A stretch of DNA of 64,000 nucleotides from Macrotis lagotis (taxonomy: Eukaryota; Chordata; Mammalia; Peramelemorphia; Peramelidae), in NCBI RefSeq assembly GCF_037893015.1, contig NC_133660.1:284267578-284331577 (forward strand). Reading direction: 5' to 3'. Of the stretch, positions 1-11,247 are shown piece by piece. A program made the translations under genes and the position numbers. Every line of letters begins with the position of its first letter. The stretch's first letter is position 1. The notes beneath the pieces are model-generated. The model saw only the letters and a list, made by a program, of their open reading frames with translations, ran no database searches and was not told where the DNA came from.

Positions 1-123
1 TGTAACACTTATGGCTTATGCAGGCACGGACAAGCCACTTTCATTTCCTTGTACCTTAGTTTCCCCATCTATAAAAATGAGAAGTTTGGATTAGATAGTT
101 TCTAAGGTCCTTTCCAGTTGAGT

Positions 124-280
124 CTTTTTTTTTGTTTTTTTGCAAGGCAATGGGGTTAAGTGACTTGCCCAAGGTCACTCAGCTAGGTAATTATTTAGTG
201 TCTGAGGTCGAATTTGAACTCAGGTCCTCCAAATTCCAGGGCCAGTGCTCTATCCACCAGTTGTGTCTTAAACTCCCCCC
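124..280 (-). repeat. WSINE1-like CORE-SINE, antisense
   Basis: The poly-T stretch is followed by the reverse complement of the SINE tail (GCAAGGCAATGGGGTTAAG), core and tRNA-like head. The head end is degraded near 265-280. It is a mobile element, not a gene. Confidence 0.85.
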
Positions 281-1069
281 TATAAAAATAGGAATTTTAA
301 TCTTTGTCCTTTTCTTCCCCCTCAGGATTCTGGGGGTGGGGAATATGCTGTAGACTTTGTAGTTAGAAATTCAATTAAACAAACATTCATCATGCACCAA
401 GTTCAAAGCCCAGTAAGGAAGTGGGAGACCATTCTTGCAAACAGAGATTAACGTTTCCAGGACCAGTTCCTGCAGATTGCTATGGTTCAGAGAAGGTAGC
501 TATGGACTGAAAAGGAGAAATAATGAGAAGCACCATTTTCACTGGGCAGAGAGGGCCCTCTCACTCCAATTTTTTCAATTGCCCCCATGAAGAAAACAGT
601 CACGTCTTAGGAGCTGATGCTAAAGAGTTGTCTGGGACTTAGATGAAGGGAATTGCTCCAGTCACCCACTATTAGTGTGAAAGGAAGGATCTGAACACAG
701 GACTTCCTGAGTCTAAGTCCATGACTCTATCTCATTTCAATCTCACTGTCCCTCAAAAATTTCCTTCCATCAAAACTCCCCAATATTTAATTAGAGGGCA
801 ACTGCTGGCAATTCATTTAGACATAACAGCAGGAATTGGAGGAAAATACAAACTAAAGTGAAATAACCCAGAGCATCTCTCCCTGAGATTTTTGGTCTCC
901 CCTACTTCCCTTCAGTTAAGGGGGAGTCAAAGGAAATAGGAACAAAAAAGAGAAACCACAGTGACTGGGGATCATATAGCTCTTGCCTGCCCTCATCAAA
1001 TGTTCTTGGAGGCTCAGGATTCTTATAAAGCTCAGTTTTCCAAACTGGGGCATCGAAGAGGTTCAGAGT
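281..1069. other. No gene or clear repeat recognised
   Basis: Ordinary AT-balanced intergenic sequence. I see no conserved coding frame or clear interspersed repeat. Confidence 0.5.
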
Positions 1070-1265
1070 TCTGGACCTCGAGGCAGAAAGTCTTGAGTGA
1101 ACTATAGCCTCAGACTGTGTGACCTTGAGTAAGTCACTTAACATCTGTTTCCCTCAATTTCCTTATCCATAACAATATTTACCTCCCAGGGTCAAATGAG
1201 GATTAAATGAGATAATACCTCTGCCTTATATAGAATAGATGCCATATAAATGTTAACTACTGTTA
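1070..1265 (+). repeat. MIR-type SINE
   Basis: Shows the MIR order: a CTGTGTGACCTTGAGTAAGTCACTTAAC-like core, then a tract resembling CTCAATTTCCTTATC, then GATTAAATGAGATAATA. It is diverged, as expected of an old therian-wide MIR copy. Confidence 0.7.
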
Positions 1266-1561
1266 ATATTCTTTTATTGCCTGTGGAAGGGCAACCAACA
1301 GAGGAGTAGAGAAACAATGACCAAAATAACTGGATATTTGCAGGTACAACTGCTACATCAATATATTTGCTTATTTTTCAACTCTTGAGCCAGGACAGTC
1401 CTAAACAGACTGAGAAGTCCATGAGATGTCAGTGCTTTGTCTCCCACCTTCCAGTCCAGCCTGACCAAACATCCCCAGGTCTGGGTCACCAGGGACCCTG
1501 AAGAAGGTCAAACTAGGAATTTCCCTTCATAAGTCTCTGATTGAAAAATGGAAGCCCCCTT

Positions 1562-1722
1562 GGGGCGGCTAGGTAGCTCAGTGAATAGAGCACCGGTCCT
1601 GGAGTCAGGAGTACCTGAGTTCAAATGTGGCCCCAGACACTTAATGATTACCTAGCTGTGTGGCCTTGGGCAAGCCACTTAACCCCATTTGCCTTGCAAA
1701 AACCTAAAAAAAGAAAAAAATG
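1562..1722 (+). repeat. WSINE1-like CORE-SINE
   Basis: Full-length copy with head GGGGCGGCTAGGTAGCTCAG, core CTAGCTGTGTGGCCTTGGGC and a tail of GCAAAAACC followed by an A-rich stretch. It is little diverged from the other copies. Confidence 0.9.
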
Positions 1723-2487
1723 GAAGCCCCATAAGGCAGGATCTGTCTCATTTTTGTATTGGTTTCTGAAGTGACTATCACTGTGTCTGACATTGATTAG
1801 GTGCCTAATTAATGCTGATTAGTGAATGAGAAGCCCAGAGTGTCCTCAGCTAGAGTTATAGGTTTGGCCACCAGTGGAACTGGAAAGGCTCTAGGTCATC
1901 TCCCCACACCGATAGCACCAATGGCACCATTTTGAGGTAAGACTGAGCAGCAGACCTGGGGCAATTCGAGTTCCATTGGTCATCACCTGGATTGATTTGA
2001 GATCCATCTGAGGGTCTTTGGGAAAGGAGGCTAGGAAGGCGGATTTAGGACTGGCAGGGAGTTTCCCAGAATCTCACCGACAGCATGCTTCATTGCCAGT
2101 GACCCTCACCTGTGTTTACCTTCCTGGACTGCTTTCTATCCCTCTCTGGATGATCTTTTACCTAGTGATTGTCAGATGCTTTTGCTGATGGGATTGCTTC
2201 TCTTGAACACTCTGATCTGAGTGATCCCAACAGCCCCTTACTCAGTCATCGTCATTCCAGGCAAAGGAAAGATTTAATGGTACCTCTGGGTAGGCAGTCC
2301 TGACTACACTTAGTGAGAAATGGTTTTTGATGTTCTTGTTGTTTCCTTTACCTTGATGCAAATGGAAGCCTGGCAACCAGGGGCAGGAAGTCCCCCAAGG
2401 ACAGGAAATTGCCAGTGGGTCCTCTCTGAGTAGGAGGAAAAAAACCAGTTCTCTCTCAGTGTATCCCCCCAATGAAAATAAAGGGAG
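1723..2487. other. No gene or clear repeat recognised
   Basis: The 90-residue open frame on the minus strand at 2,242-2,514 has no domain or splice context and looks like chance. Confidence 0.5.
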
Positions 2488-2640
2488 GCAACTAGAGTAC
2501 AGTGACCTGATCATGGAGTTTGGAGACTAGCATTCGAATTCTATCTCTGAGACTTTCCATATGACCTTGGGCCTCAATTTCCTCACGTGTAAAATGAGGG
2601 AATTAGAGGAGATGGTCTCTGAGGTCCCTTCCAGTTCTGG
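2488..2640 (+). repeat. MIR-like SINE fragment
   Basis: Contains CATATGACCTTGGGCCTCAA, TTCCTCACGTGTAAAATGAG and GAGGTCCCTTCCAGTTCTGG, the typical MIR core and 3' sequence. Confidence 0.65.
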
Positions 2641-2917
2641 AGTAGTCAATGAGAACAGCTGACTTGTTTCTACTCTGGTTAGAAAGGAAGGAAAGAAATG
2701 TTCTTCTCCCTGCCATTTAACAGGAACCTGACTCTTCTGAGGATAGCCGGTTTGCCCAATATCTCTTGGAGGGGAAGAAAAGGCCATCCAAGTCTGACAG
2801 CTTCTTTCCCATCTTAGAAGCTCTGGAGGAGAGGAGGGATTCATCAGTGAAGGAATCAGAGGTCCGTGGAGGCCTCGCAGCTCTCGTGATTGTCTCAATC
2901 TGATAAAAGTTATAAAA

Positions 2918-3069
2918 TCAAGGGGCGGCTAGGTGGTACAGTGGATAGAGCACCAGCCCTGGAGTGGAGAGGATCTGAGTTCAAATTTGACCTCAGTCAC
3001 TTAATAATTACCTAGCTGTGTGACCTTGAGTAAGTCATTTAACCCCACTGCCTTGCAAAAACCAAAAAT
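2918..3069 (+). repeat. WSINE1-like CORE-SINE with 13-bp TSD
   Basis: Full-length SINE. It is flanked by a perfect 13-bp direct repeat, AAAAGTTATAAAA, at 2905-2917 and 3070-3082, the expected target-site duplication of an L1-mobilised element. Confidence 0.92.
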
Positions 3070-3082
3070 AAAAGTTATAAAA

Positions 3083-3625
3083 CCATAGATTAGAGCCAGA
3101 GAGAACCTCTGGAGTGCTCTAATCCCTCATTTTACAGAGGAGGAAACTAAGAAGGTCATTTGCATGACAATGAGAAGAAGTGGGATTTGTCTTCCTGGTT
3201 AGCATTCTTTCCTCTCTACTGCATGCCTTCTCCCCAAGGATGATGGGAAAAACTTCTATTTCACCTCTATTAACCAATAGCAGCCATGATCATATTTAAA
3301 TATAGAAGATACTATGAGAGGAGCATCAATAACACAGCATCTTAAGAAATTTGGAATCAAAGAAATGACATCCATCTAAAGACTATTAAGAGCTAATATT
3401 AAAATATTATTAACCTGGTATAAGCTAAAATTAAGGTTTATATAAGTTAAAGATTAAAAAATAAAATTGTAAAGTGTATTACCAATAAACATTTGTATAT
3501 GTTTGATTATATTATTGCAGACTTAAAATTTGTTTGTGTCATACAATTATAATTAATTCTGTACTTTTAAAAATAAAATGAGGGAACAAAATCATCCATA
3601 TGTAGTTTATCTTTAAAAACTAGGA
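3083..3625. other. AT-rich intergenic DNA
   Basis: Strongly AT-rich from about 3,290 to 3,600 with no coding frame. The start (3,083-3,200) resembles MIR 3' sequence in antisense, but this is weak. Confidence 0.45.
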
Positions 3626-3628
3626 GGT

Positions 3629-3772
3629 AGGCTGTGGCTAGGTGGCACAGTGGATAGAGCACCAGCCCTGGAGTCAGGAGGACCTGAGTTCAAATCCTAA
3701 TAATTACCTAGCTGTAGGACCTTGTGCAAGTCACTTAACCCCATTGCCTTGCAAAAACCTTAAAAAAAAAAA
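3629..3772 (+). repeat. WSINE1-like CORE-SINE with internal deletion
   Basis: Head and tail match the family. The CCTCAGACACTT segment between the TTCAAATCC box and TAATAATTACC is missing, which is unusual among the copies in this window. Confidence 0.88.
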
Positions 3773-3954
3773 GGAGGGGATGATAATCTTGGCAATTCTT
3801 TTAAAGGAGAGGGACATCACTACATGTTTTGAAACCATTGTCATAAAGGAGATTTTTCTAACCCTAAGTAAGGCAGAAGATGGGTGAGTAGGAAGAAATA
3901 AGTCAGCTGAAAAGCCTGGGATATCTGTTTAAGTGGTAGATTATTCTGCATTTC

Positions 3955-4140
3955 AAAGGTGCTTATTCTCTTGAAGCAAAAGAGAGAAAAGCTGCACCTA
4001 CTATCTGAGGCTAGATTTGAATTTGGGTCTTCCTGGAGTGGTTTGCCATTTCCTTCTCCATCTCATTTTAATAAGTTTCAGATACTTATTAACTGTGAGA
4101 CCCTAAGCAAGTCACTTCATCCTGGTTGCCTCAGTTTCCT
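3955..4140. repeat. Composite SINE fragments (MAR1 antisense plus MIR-like)
   Basis: TGGTTTGCCATTTCCTTCTC is the reverse complement of the MAR1 3' region. It is followed by a plus-strand MIR-like core (GAGACCCTAAGCAAGTCACT). The boundaries are uncertain. Confidence 0.5.
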
Positions 4141-4409
4141 GTGTATGTATGTCTATCTGTATATGTATAGATGTATTGTATGTTTATATCTAGGCCTTTT
4201 ATATTACATATCATATATCTGCATAAGCTATGCATGTGGGTGTAGACTCATGCATCATCTGTGGGATTATTAGCCACGGTGTCTGTCACCTACTAATGGT
4301 GTATGCACCATCATGCAGCACTCTTGAATGAACCAACAAATTCTAGCTTAATTGTCTCTCTGTATTCTGGCCTGCCATATTCGGGCACAGACTAGCAAGG
4401 ACCCAGAAA

Positions 4410-4590
4410 ATTCTTACAATACTTACTAGCTGTGAGACGCTGCAAGTCACTTAATATCCCTCGGCCTCGATTCCTTCATCTATAAAATGGTTATAATAAG
4501 AGCACCCCCAGGGAAGGAAATGGGATGATGATTATATAGTGCTTTTTAAACCTTAAGGAGCTATGGAAATGATTATTATTAATTGTTATT
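4410..4590 (+). repeat. MIR-type SINE
   Basis: The order ACTTACTAGCTGTGAGACGC, TTCATCTATAAAATGG and a 3' tract ending in a TTATTATT-like stretch is that of a fairly complete MIR copy. Confidence 0.7.
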
Positions 4591-4753
4591 AAAAACATTT
4601 GGGGGGGATTGTGTATCAACAGAGACTGCCCACCATGCCTGGGGGAGCTAGTGATGTATTTCCTATATGGAGTCCCTTGGCCACACATTCCCCCATATGT
4701 CTGCTCTATGTAGGCAAACTGGCCCTAAGTGCTTCCTTCAAGTGTGGCCTTCT

Positions 4754-4763
4754 TTAGATAGAT

Positions 4764-4817
<54 letters not shown>

Positions 4818-4965
4818 TAGATAGATAGATAGATAGACAGATAGATAGACAGATAGATGCATAGACGGATGGATGGATGAATAGATAGATGAGAGCTAGA
4901 GAGATATAGATAGAAAGACAGATAGATGGATAGATAGAGATGCACAGGTTAGGTAACGGTAGATA
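4754..4965. repeat. Compound GACA/GATA/GGAT tetranucleotide microsatellite
   Basis: A GATA start passes into about 14 uninterrupted GACA units, then GATA, then mixed GATG and GATA units. The minus-strand open frame here (Tyr-Leu-Ser-Ile repeats) is a by-product of the repeat. Confidence 0.97.
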
Positions 4966-5765
4966 CAGATAGATGCATTACTAGAAAGAGATAGGTAGAG
5001 AATACCAATAGTTGCATAGATTAGACAGAGCTACAGATGAATGCCTAGATTAGACAGATGGAGATAGATGGCCAGGCTCGATATATAGAGATAGATGCCT
5101 AGATTAGGTAGAGCTAGAGAGATGCATAGATTAGATTAAAAGGTAGACAATATAGAATCAAGTGAGATTTATAAGCACACATACATAGAGCACTTTGCAA
5201 ACTTTAGAAAGCTATACAAATGTTAGTTATGTTTATTATCACATGTGCTTTTCATGTTATTCCACAGCCATCTATGTTCTCCTGTGTGTGGAACCCTCTC
5301 TGAAAGTTCTCTTGGTATATCTTCTTATGATTTGGATATTTTTAGCAGGATGTGCCTCAGGTTTAGGGTTTTTCTTCTTACCAAACCATTTTATTTAAAT
5401 ATCTATGTTTCAAACAAAGTGTCTGTCCTCTGATTGACCAGTAAAAGCAAATATATTGGTAGAGGCTCATAAGCAATATTATATTTAGTGAATATGGACA
5501 CACAGCATCCCTAGAACCTGGACTGGGTTATCTGAAAGGACTCACAAGCAAGTGGAAGTATCCTAATGGCTACATAAAAGTGTTTAAATAAAGAATATTC
5601 CATCACAAATCTCTAATCTGAAAAGAACCGAAGGCATCGGCTGTGGAAGAGGTCTCTAACCTCAGTGACAATGGTAGAAGCAAAAATGTCCTGTCATATA
5701 ACCAACTAGTCAGGCAGGTCCATATCTACCTGATTTGTACTCCAGTGATACTCTCCTTCAAATGG
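4966..5765. other. Degenerate GATA-like decay, then unannotated sequence
   Basis: To about 5,150 the sequence still carries scattered GATAGA and TAGAT units, apparently the decayed flank of the microsatellite. From 5,150 to 5,765 I recognise nothing. Confidence 0.5.
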
Positions 5766-5779
5766 AAGAGCTGCCACTG

Positions 5780-5937
5780 ATGGGGGCCGCTAGATGGTGC
5801 AGTGGACAGAACATCGGCCCTGATGTCAGGAGGACCTGAGTTCAAATGTGACCTCAGACACTTAATAATTAGCTAGTTGTGTGACCTTGGGCAAGTCACT
5901 TAACCCCACGGCCTTGCAAAAAAACAAAAACACGAAA
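5780..5937 (+). repeat. WSINE1-like CORE-SINE with 14-bp TSD
   Basis: Complete SINE bounded by a perfect 14-bp direct repeat, AAGAGCTGCCACTG, at 5766-5779 and 5938-5951. Confidence 0.93.
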
Positions 5938-6030
5938 AAGAGCTGCCACTGGGGGTGGAGGAACCAAGGTTACCTTTGTGACTTCTGATCCAGGTCCAAA
6001 GGAATCTAAAGCCTCAAAAGGGTATACTCA

Positions 6031-6164
6031 GGGGTAGCTAGGTGGTGCAGTGGATAGAGCACTGGCCCTGGAGTCAGGAGGACGTGAGCTCAAATCCAGC
6101 TTCAGACACTTAATAATTGCCTAGCTGTGTGGCCTTGGGCAAGTCACTTAACACCATCGCCCTA
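6031..6164 (+). repeat. WSINE1-like CORE-SINE
   Basis: Head GGGGTAGCTAGGTGGTGCAG and core are intact. The usual GCCTTGCAAAAACC tail is replaced by a diverged end near 6,160. Confidence 0.88.
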
Positions 6165-7039
6165 AATAGTTTTTTTTTAAGGGTGCACTCGTGGCATTGG
6201 CAGGGAAGGTGATATCAGATAAGAACTTAGCTATGATGCCCAAGAATAGCAGCAACAGTTTTCTGCTAAGTTGTAAGATAATAATATTATTAAAAGAATA
6301 AAAAAAGAAAGATTCTGCAGGATCTGAAATCTCCTGAGGCAGCTCAGCTAAGGCCATGGAGTCTGAGATTTGAGTATCAACGGATGGGGGTTAGGCAGGG
6401 GGTCACCATTCACACCTCCAGGACTCTGGGGAACTGAAGGGAAAATTTTCAACTCATCCTCTCCCTATTCCCAGGCAGCTAGACAGCTCAGAAGGATAGG
6501 TCAGTGGGTGGCCAGTTTCATTCCTAATATCAGGAGGGTGCTTCAGGAGCCAAGAACGGCCAGAATCCCCCAGGGAGGAGCTTACCTACTGCTCATTCCC
6601 TCGCCTGGTACCTCTGAGACGACACTAATTTCCTCAGTCAAGAAAATTTCCCCAGTGACTGGACTTAATGATAAATCTAAAGAGCCCTCTTTCTTATTAG
6701 TCTAAGTAGTTACTGAAAAACTCTGTTGGGCCAGAATAAAGTTCAACCTGGTGACTTTCTTTTTTTTCTGGCTCAGATTCAGGGCAGTATTTGTCTTCCC
6801 ACACCAGACTGGGCCAGTACTAAGTTCTGTTCAATCTAAAATTCCATCAGTGTCCCCTGGGGTGTCCCTTGGGGTATCTCAGATCCTTTACTTCAAGACT
6901 TTCCAATATTTGGGCCAAATACTATTAAGTGGGAGAGGCTCCAACCCAGGCCAATGACTGTCCACAGCACAACCCTGTCTCTCTCATATCCTTATGTTGG
7001 TGTGAGTATACCTTCCACCAATGAAGAGCCCAGACTTCT
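6165..7039. other. No gene recognised
   Basis: The 111-residue plus-strand frame at 6,370-6,705 shows no domain, splice sites or conserved motif and I do not call it a gene. Confidence 0.5.
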
Positions 7040-7260
7040 ATAGGTTATCTCGAGCAAACACTTTATTTTAACAGATGAGGACACTGAGGTCCAAGAAGAT
7101 AACTGACTAGCCTGAGGTCATGTGGAAATAAATACCAGACATGGGATTTGAACCAGAACCTTAGAGGTCATCTAGCCTGACTACTTCATTTTTACAGATG
7201 CAGAAACTCAGGTCCAGGGAGGTAAAGTAATATATTCAACATCACAGAGGCAGCAATAAT
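7040..7260 (-). repeat. MIR-like SINE fragments, antisense
   Basis: Two successive antisense MIR signatures occur: AACAGATGAGGACACTGAGG, and TTTTACAGATGCAGAAACTC followed by a core-like stretch. Confidence 0.6.
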
Positions 7261-7664
7261 AAGAGCTAAGAGTCAGTGGTCTCCCCACCCAATCATGCTC
7301 TGACTGGGGGAAGGGAGGGGGCCTTTCCCAAGCAGCCAAACTTCTAGTCATCATGGGTGATAAACAGGGCTGGAAGAGACTCTAGAGATCCTCAAGCCTG
7401 ATGAATCAGCAGCCCATCAACGAGGAGAGATTTCCCAGAGGGCACTTCCTGGCACATTTATGGCATACTAATGGCCCCTGGTGGCATTGTTGACTATCAA
7501 ATCAATCCCAGGAGGAGATATAAAAGCAAAGAGGAGAACTGTAAAAAGCATCCTGATGAAGGTAGGAGCAGAATGGTTCTGGAACCCCCTATTTTCCTCC
7601 CTTGAAAGGGCCTATGCAATGCTGCTGACCAATTATGGCTATTATATCCCTCAGAATGGGGAGA

Positions 7665-7842
7665 CAGTATGGTTTAAAGGAAAGAGACCAGAATCTGGAG
7701 TCAGAGGACCTGGTTTCAAATTCCACCTCTGCTCCCTATTCCCTGTATGGCCTTGGCCTAGTCAGGCACAGGTTGGAGACTTAGTTTCCTCACTTATAAA
7801 ACAAAGGGATTGGAATGATGACCTCTGAGGTCCTTTCCCTGA
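7665..7842 (+). repeat. MIR-type SINE
   Basis: TATGGTTTAAAGGAAAGAGA, TCTGGAGTCAGAGGACCTGG and the 3' GAGGTCCTTTCCCT mark a MIR copy. The 115-residue frame over it (7,481-7,828) is therefore not a gene. Confidence 0.7.
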
Positions 7843-7904
7843 CTGGTAAAACAAAATTTTTGAAAACTGCAATTATTACAATGCCAATAAAGAACACTGT
7901 AGTC

Positions 7905-8038
7905 TTTTTTTTTTAATTAGGCAATCAGAGCTAAATGACTTACCCAGGGGTCACTCAGCTGAATCTAAATTTGAACTCAGGTCTTCCTAATGTTAAATTC
8001 TGTTGCTTTGTCCACTGAGCCCCTTAACTGCTACCTAG
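7905..8038 (-). repeat. Diverged CORE-SINE, antisense
   Basis: Poly-T, then AGGCAATCAGAGCTAAATGA, a CAGCTGAAT core and TTTGAACTCAGGTCTTCC. It is clearly older than the typical WSINE1 copies here. Confidence 0.65.
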
Positions 8039-8079
8039 AAGAAGAGACTGGTCTTTAGATAACCCCATATTTAGGAGTT

Positions 8080-8225
8080 AGAACAGGAGGTGAGTTTCCT
8101 CAACTCTAGCATGAAGATAATAAAAATACTTACTTTCCAGAGTTGTGAGGATAAAGTGAAACAATACGTATAAAGTGTTTTGCAAACCTTAAAGAGCTAT
8201 AGAAATGCTGGTTCTTCTTCTTATT
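8080..8225 (+). repeat. MIR 3' fragment
   Basis: GAGTTTCCTCAACTCTAGCA followed by AGTTGTGAGGATAAAGTGAA and TTGCAAACCTTAAAGAGCTA is the 3' part of a MIR-type element. Confidence 0.65.
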
Positions 8226-8439
8226 AATAACCATTCTTATCCTATGGAATTCTGCATATGATGCTAGACTTTGTCCAAACGCCGGTTAGTTTTTCTGAAC
8301 TCTTTTTTTTTTCATTTTGTTATTCTTTATCATGAAGGATTGCTCTCTGGGAGGGATTGAAAGGAGGGTGATGTGGTGTTTCCATATTGGTGATGTGGAA
8401 ACGAAAGCTATTGACACAATTTTATTTTTTATCTGTTTT

Positions 8440-8590
8440 AGGAGTCAGAGGGCCTTGATTCAAATCCCATCTCTGCCCCTGCAGATACTGATCAAACATC
8501 TTCAGCTGCCTGGGCCTCAGTGTCTCCATCTGTCAAATTATAAGATCAAATTAGATGGCCTCTGAGGTACTTTCCAGTCTGTTCTAGAGC
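8440..8590 (+). repeat. MIR-type SINE fragment
   Basis: GGAGTCAGAGGGCCTTGATT, CTGGGCCTCAGTGTCTCCAT and CTCTGAGGTACTTTCCAGTC follow the MIR order. Confidence 0.65.
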
Positions 8591-8950
8591 TACAAGGTGG
8601 AGATGCATATGTCGGAGAATCTCTGCAGTTCTTGAACTTAGTCAGCCCCTTCTTTCATCCTCTTGAAAAATCAAAAAAGACCTTGGGAGCTGAAGGGAAG
8701 CCATGATGACTGTCATTTTTAGACTTCTTGTGGGTTTCTTGGCATAGCTTCCTCCCCTGCCCCCAAACTGGGCTTATAGACATGGGATTCCTTTCAGCTC
8801 TAAATCTATGGTCTCACCCCTTTAATTAATTAGGGAAGAGAGACCCTGACTTACCTAGTATCACACAGTAAGTGTCTAAGGAAGGATCCAAGCCCAGGAG
8901 GCTATCTGTTTCCCCATTCTACCAGTCTCATCCTGCCTCTTATAATCTCT

Positions 8951-9100
8951 TTTTTTTTAGGTTTTTGCAAGGCAAATGGGGTTAAGTGGCTTGCCCAAGA
9001 CCACACAGCTAGGTAAGTATTAAATGTCTGAGGTTGGATTTGAACTCAGGTACTCCTGACTCCAGGGCCAGTGCTCTATCCACTGTGCCACCTAGCCACC
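8951..9100 (-). repeat. WSINE1-like CORE-SINE, antisense, with 15-bp TSD
   Basis: Complete antisense copy with a perfect 15-bp direct repeat, CCTCTTATAATCTCT, at 8936-8950 and 9101-9115. Confidence 0.93.
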
Positions 9101-9199
9101 CCTCTTATAATCTCTTAAAGTCTAAATGACCCTGGCATCTTCCTCTGAGAATATTTTTCATCATGTCAAGGTTCCAAAGGTCCATGTATTGTGACTAGA

Positions 9200-9426
9200 A
9201 AACTAGCCACGAGTTCAAATCCAGCCACAGATGCTTGGCACTTACTAGCTTCATGACCTTGGGCAAGACACTTAACCTTGAATACTTCCCATCCAGAGCC
9301 ATCTTCGGCCATCTTGATTCATATCTGGCCACTGGACTCCAGAGGAGAAAGTGCTTATCGTGTTCATGTGCTTATCATGGCATCAACTCCCTGGTGTCAT
9401 GGCTTTCTTTGAAAACAAAGGACAAA

Positions 9427-9432
<6 letters not shown>
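9200..9432 (+). repeat. Long (~300 bp family) marsupial CORE-SINE, 5' truncated
   Basis: From the TTCAAATCCAGC box through a CATCCAGAGCCATCTTCGGC middle to TGAAAACAAAGGACAAACAT, matching the complete copies near 12.8 and 24.8 kb. Its A-rich end has evolved into the adjoining ATC microsatellite. Confidence 0.85.
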
Positions 9433-9467
<35 letters not shown>

Positions 9468-9468
9468 C
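9428..9468. repeat. (ATC)n microsatellite
   Basis: About 13 ATC units seeded at the 3' end of the preceding SINE. Poly-His and poly-Ser frames over it are artefacts. Confidence 0.95.
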
Positions 9469-9639
9469 CACAGAGTGATTCCAGCCTCCTGGTGGGCCAG
9501 AGCAATATGGAGATAGAGAGGTCCAGACCCTTTACGGCTTTGTTTCCTCTCACAATCTGGACAAGATGGCGCTAGGCTTTCAAGATAAGCTAGGCCCTGA
9601 CGCTTGTTCTGTGCCACATTGTAGCCAGCAGGATTATCG

Positions 9640-9850
9640 GTCTCCTTCATGCAGTCTCCCTCCTCCGAAACTTTGCCCAGGCTGTGCCCCCTGTTTCTGC
9701 AGGACGCTCCCCCTTTCCCCCGGGCTCTTGGAAACACTTGCTTCCTATAAAGCCCAACTTGAGTGCCTGCTTCTACGAGAAGCTTCTCCTGATTGCCCTC
9801 CGGCGGTAGCCCTCTCTCCACCTTGAAATGACTTTGTATTTATTCCTGCA
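9640..9850 (+). repeat. L2 LINE 3' fragment
   Basis: GCTTCCTATAAAGCCCAACT, GAAGCTTCTCCTGATTGCCC and ATGACTTTGTATTTATTCCT parallel the L2 3' region (cargo of the CAAGNCTCAGCT / GGAAGCCTTCCCTGA type). It explains several short frames in both strands here. Confidence 0.6.
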
Positions 9851-10089
9851 GGAGGGCACGCAGGCCGCACTGGCAGAAAACCCTTGTTCTGCGTTAATGG
9901 GGTGCGCTATCTGGACGAGCCACCAGGTGGCGCACCAAGCTCGAGTTCTTCTAGTGGACTCTTGCTGCACCAGTCACCCCGAAATTAAGGACAACCATCT
10001 GAGCATGCTCAGATCCTAGGCAAACGGACAGCCTTGCAGCAATAGGGAGCCACGGACGTTTCTTAAGCAAGGTATAACAAAGCAAAAAG

Positions 10090-10252
10090 GGGGGACAGCT
10101 AGGTGGCAAAGTGGATAGAGCTCAGCCCCTGGACTCAGAAGGACCCTGAGTTCAAATTCAGCCTCAAATACTTAATAATGACTTAGCTATGTGACCTTGG
10201 GCAAGTCACTTAACCCCATTGGCCTTGCCAAAAAGAAAGCAAAAAAAAAAAG
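10090..10252 (+). repeat. WSINE1-like CORE-SINE
   Basis: Head GGGGGGACAGCTAGGTGGCA, core TGTGACCTTGGGCAAGTCAC and an A-rich tail ending near 10,252. Moderately diverged. Confidence 0.88.
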
Positions 10253-10299
10253 GATAATGAACTTGGAGCCGGAGGTCTTCCATAACTATGTCATACAGT

Positions 10300-10425
10300 A
10301 GAAAGGAACCTGTCTTTAGTCCAGAACCAGATCAGGGTCTCGTCTTGCCTCTGCTACTTATTAGTTGGGTGCCCTTAGGATTCTCTGAGCCTCCACTCTT
10401 TTCTCTGTAAAATGGAGATGAAGAT
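10300..10425 (+). repeat. MIR-type SINE fragment
   Basis: CTTGCCTCTGCTACTTATTA through TTTTCTCTGTAAAATGGAGA is the MIR core. Confidence 0.6.
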
Positions 10426-10435
10426 CTTTTCCCTA

Positions 10436-10620
10436 AAAGCCTGGAATGACAGGAGACCTAAGTTCAAATTTGGTCTCAGACACTTAATAGCTGGGTGACC
10501 CTGGACAAGTCACTTCACTCTGTCTCGGTTTCCCCTTCTGTAAAATGAGCTGGAGAAGGAAATGGGAAATCACTCTACTATCTTTGCCAAAAAACGCTAA
10601 ATGGGATCATATCCAGGAGC
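10436..10620 (+). repeat. MAR1-type CORE-SINE
   Basis: GTTCAAATTTGGTCTCAGAC, GTCACTTCACTCTGTCTCGG, AATGAGCTGGAGAAGGAAAT and CTTTGCCAAAAAACGCTAAA follow the MAR1 order. Confidence 0.8.
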
Positions 10621-11080
10621 AGTGCAGCCCCATAAATGGCCAGGTGAGACATCTCACCCTCCCAAGAAGTGTCCCTATGAAACCGAATAGCAACATAAAT
10701 AAGGAATGTCTGTTGTTACTAATAATTGCTATCGTTATTGTTTTTATTAGTAGTAGCAATACTGCGTTGAATATTTTCAAGCATCTCCAGTTGAAGCCCA
10801 ACTCACATTTTCCCACTGAAGCAGTGTTATTAACGATGAAGGCAAAGGATATTCCCACAAAAGTCTTTTGTGCCCCGAGTGTGTAATAAATGTTTGTTAG
10901 CTAGCCGACTGGTTAATATTAATATTTCTATTTACTGTTGCTGCCTAGACTTGTGATTTTAATGGTGTAGGGACACGGTGAAGAAACTCTCAATGAAGAC
11001 TAAGAGGCAGAGGGGATTTGGGGGGGTCATCCAGTTCCCCCCCAAAAAATTTGATGGATGTCATTGTTGCCCTTCATTCT

Positions 11081-11234
11081 TTTTTTTAAGGTTTTTTGGC
11101 AAGGCAATGGGGTTAAGTGACTTGCCCAGGGTCATACAGTTAGGTAAGTATTAAGGGTCTGAGGCCACATTTGAACTCAGGTCCTCCTGGCTCCAGGGCC
11201 AGGGCTCTATTCACTGCATCCCCTAGCTGCCCCC
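11081..11234 (-). repeat. WSINE1-like CORE-SINE, antisense (first of a same-site pair)
   Basis: Complete antisense SINE. It is inserted at a 13-bp sequence also present after it (11235-11247) and again after the next SINE, so two SINEs entered the same site in the tail of an older antisense long SINE. Confidence 0.9.
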
Positions 11235-11247
11235 TGTCCTTCACTCT

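Noticed and set aside
4754..4965. CRISPR-like regular repeats
   Set aside because: Uninterrupted tetranucleotide units without spacers in a eukaryotic genome; a microsatellite.
10545..10886. 113-codon frame starting MSWRRKWEITLLSLPKNAKW
   Set aside because: The beginning is the MAR1 SINE tail (GAGCTGGAGAAGGAAATGGG), not a protein start.
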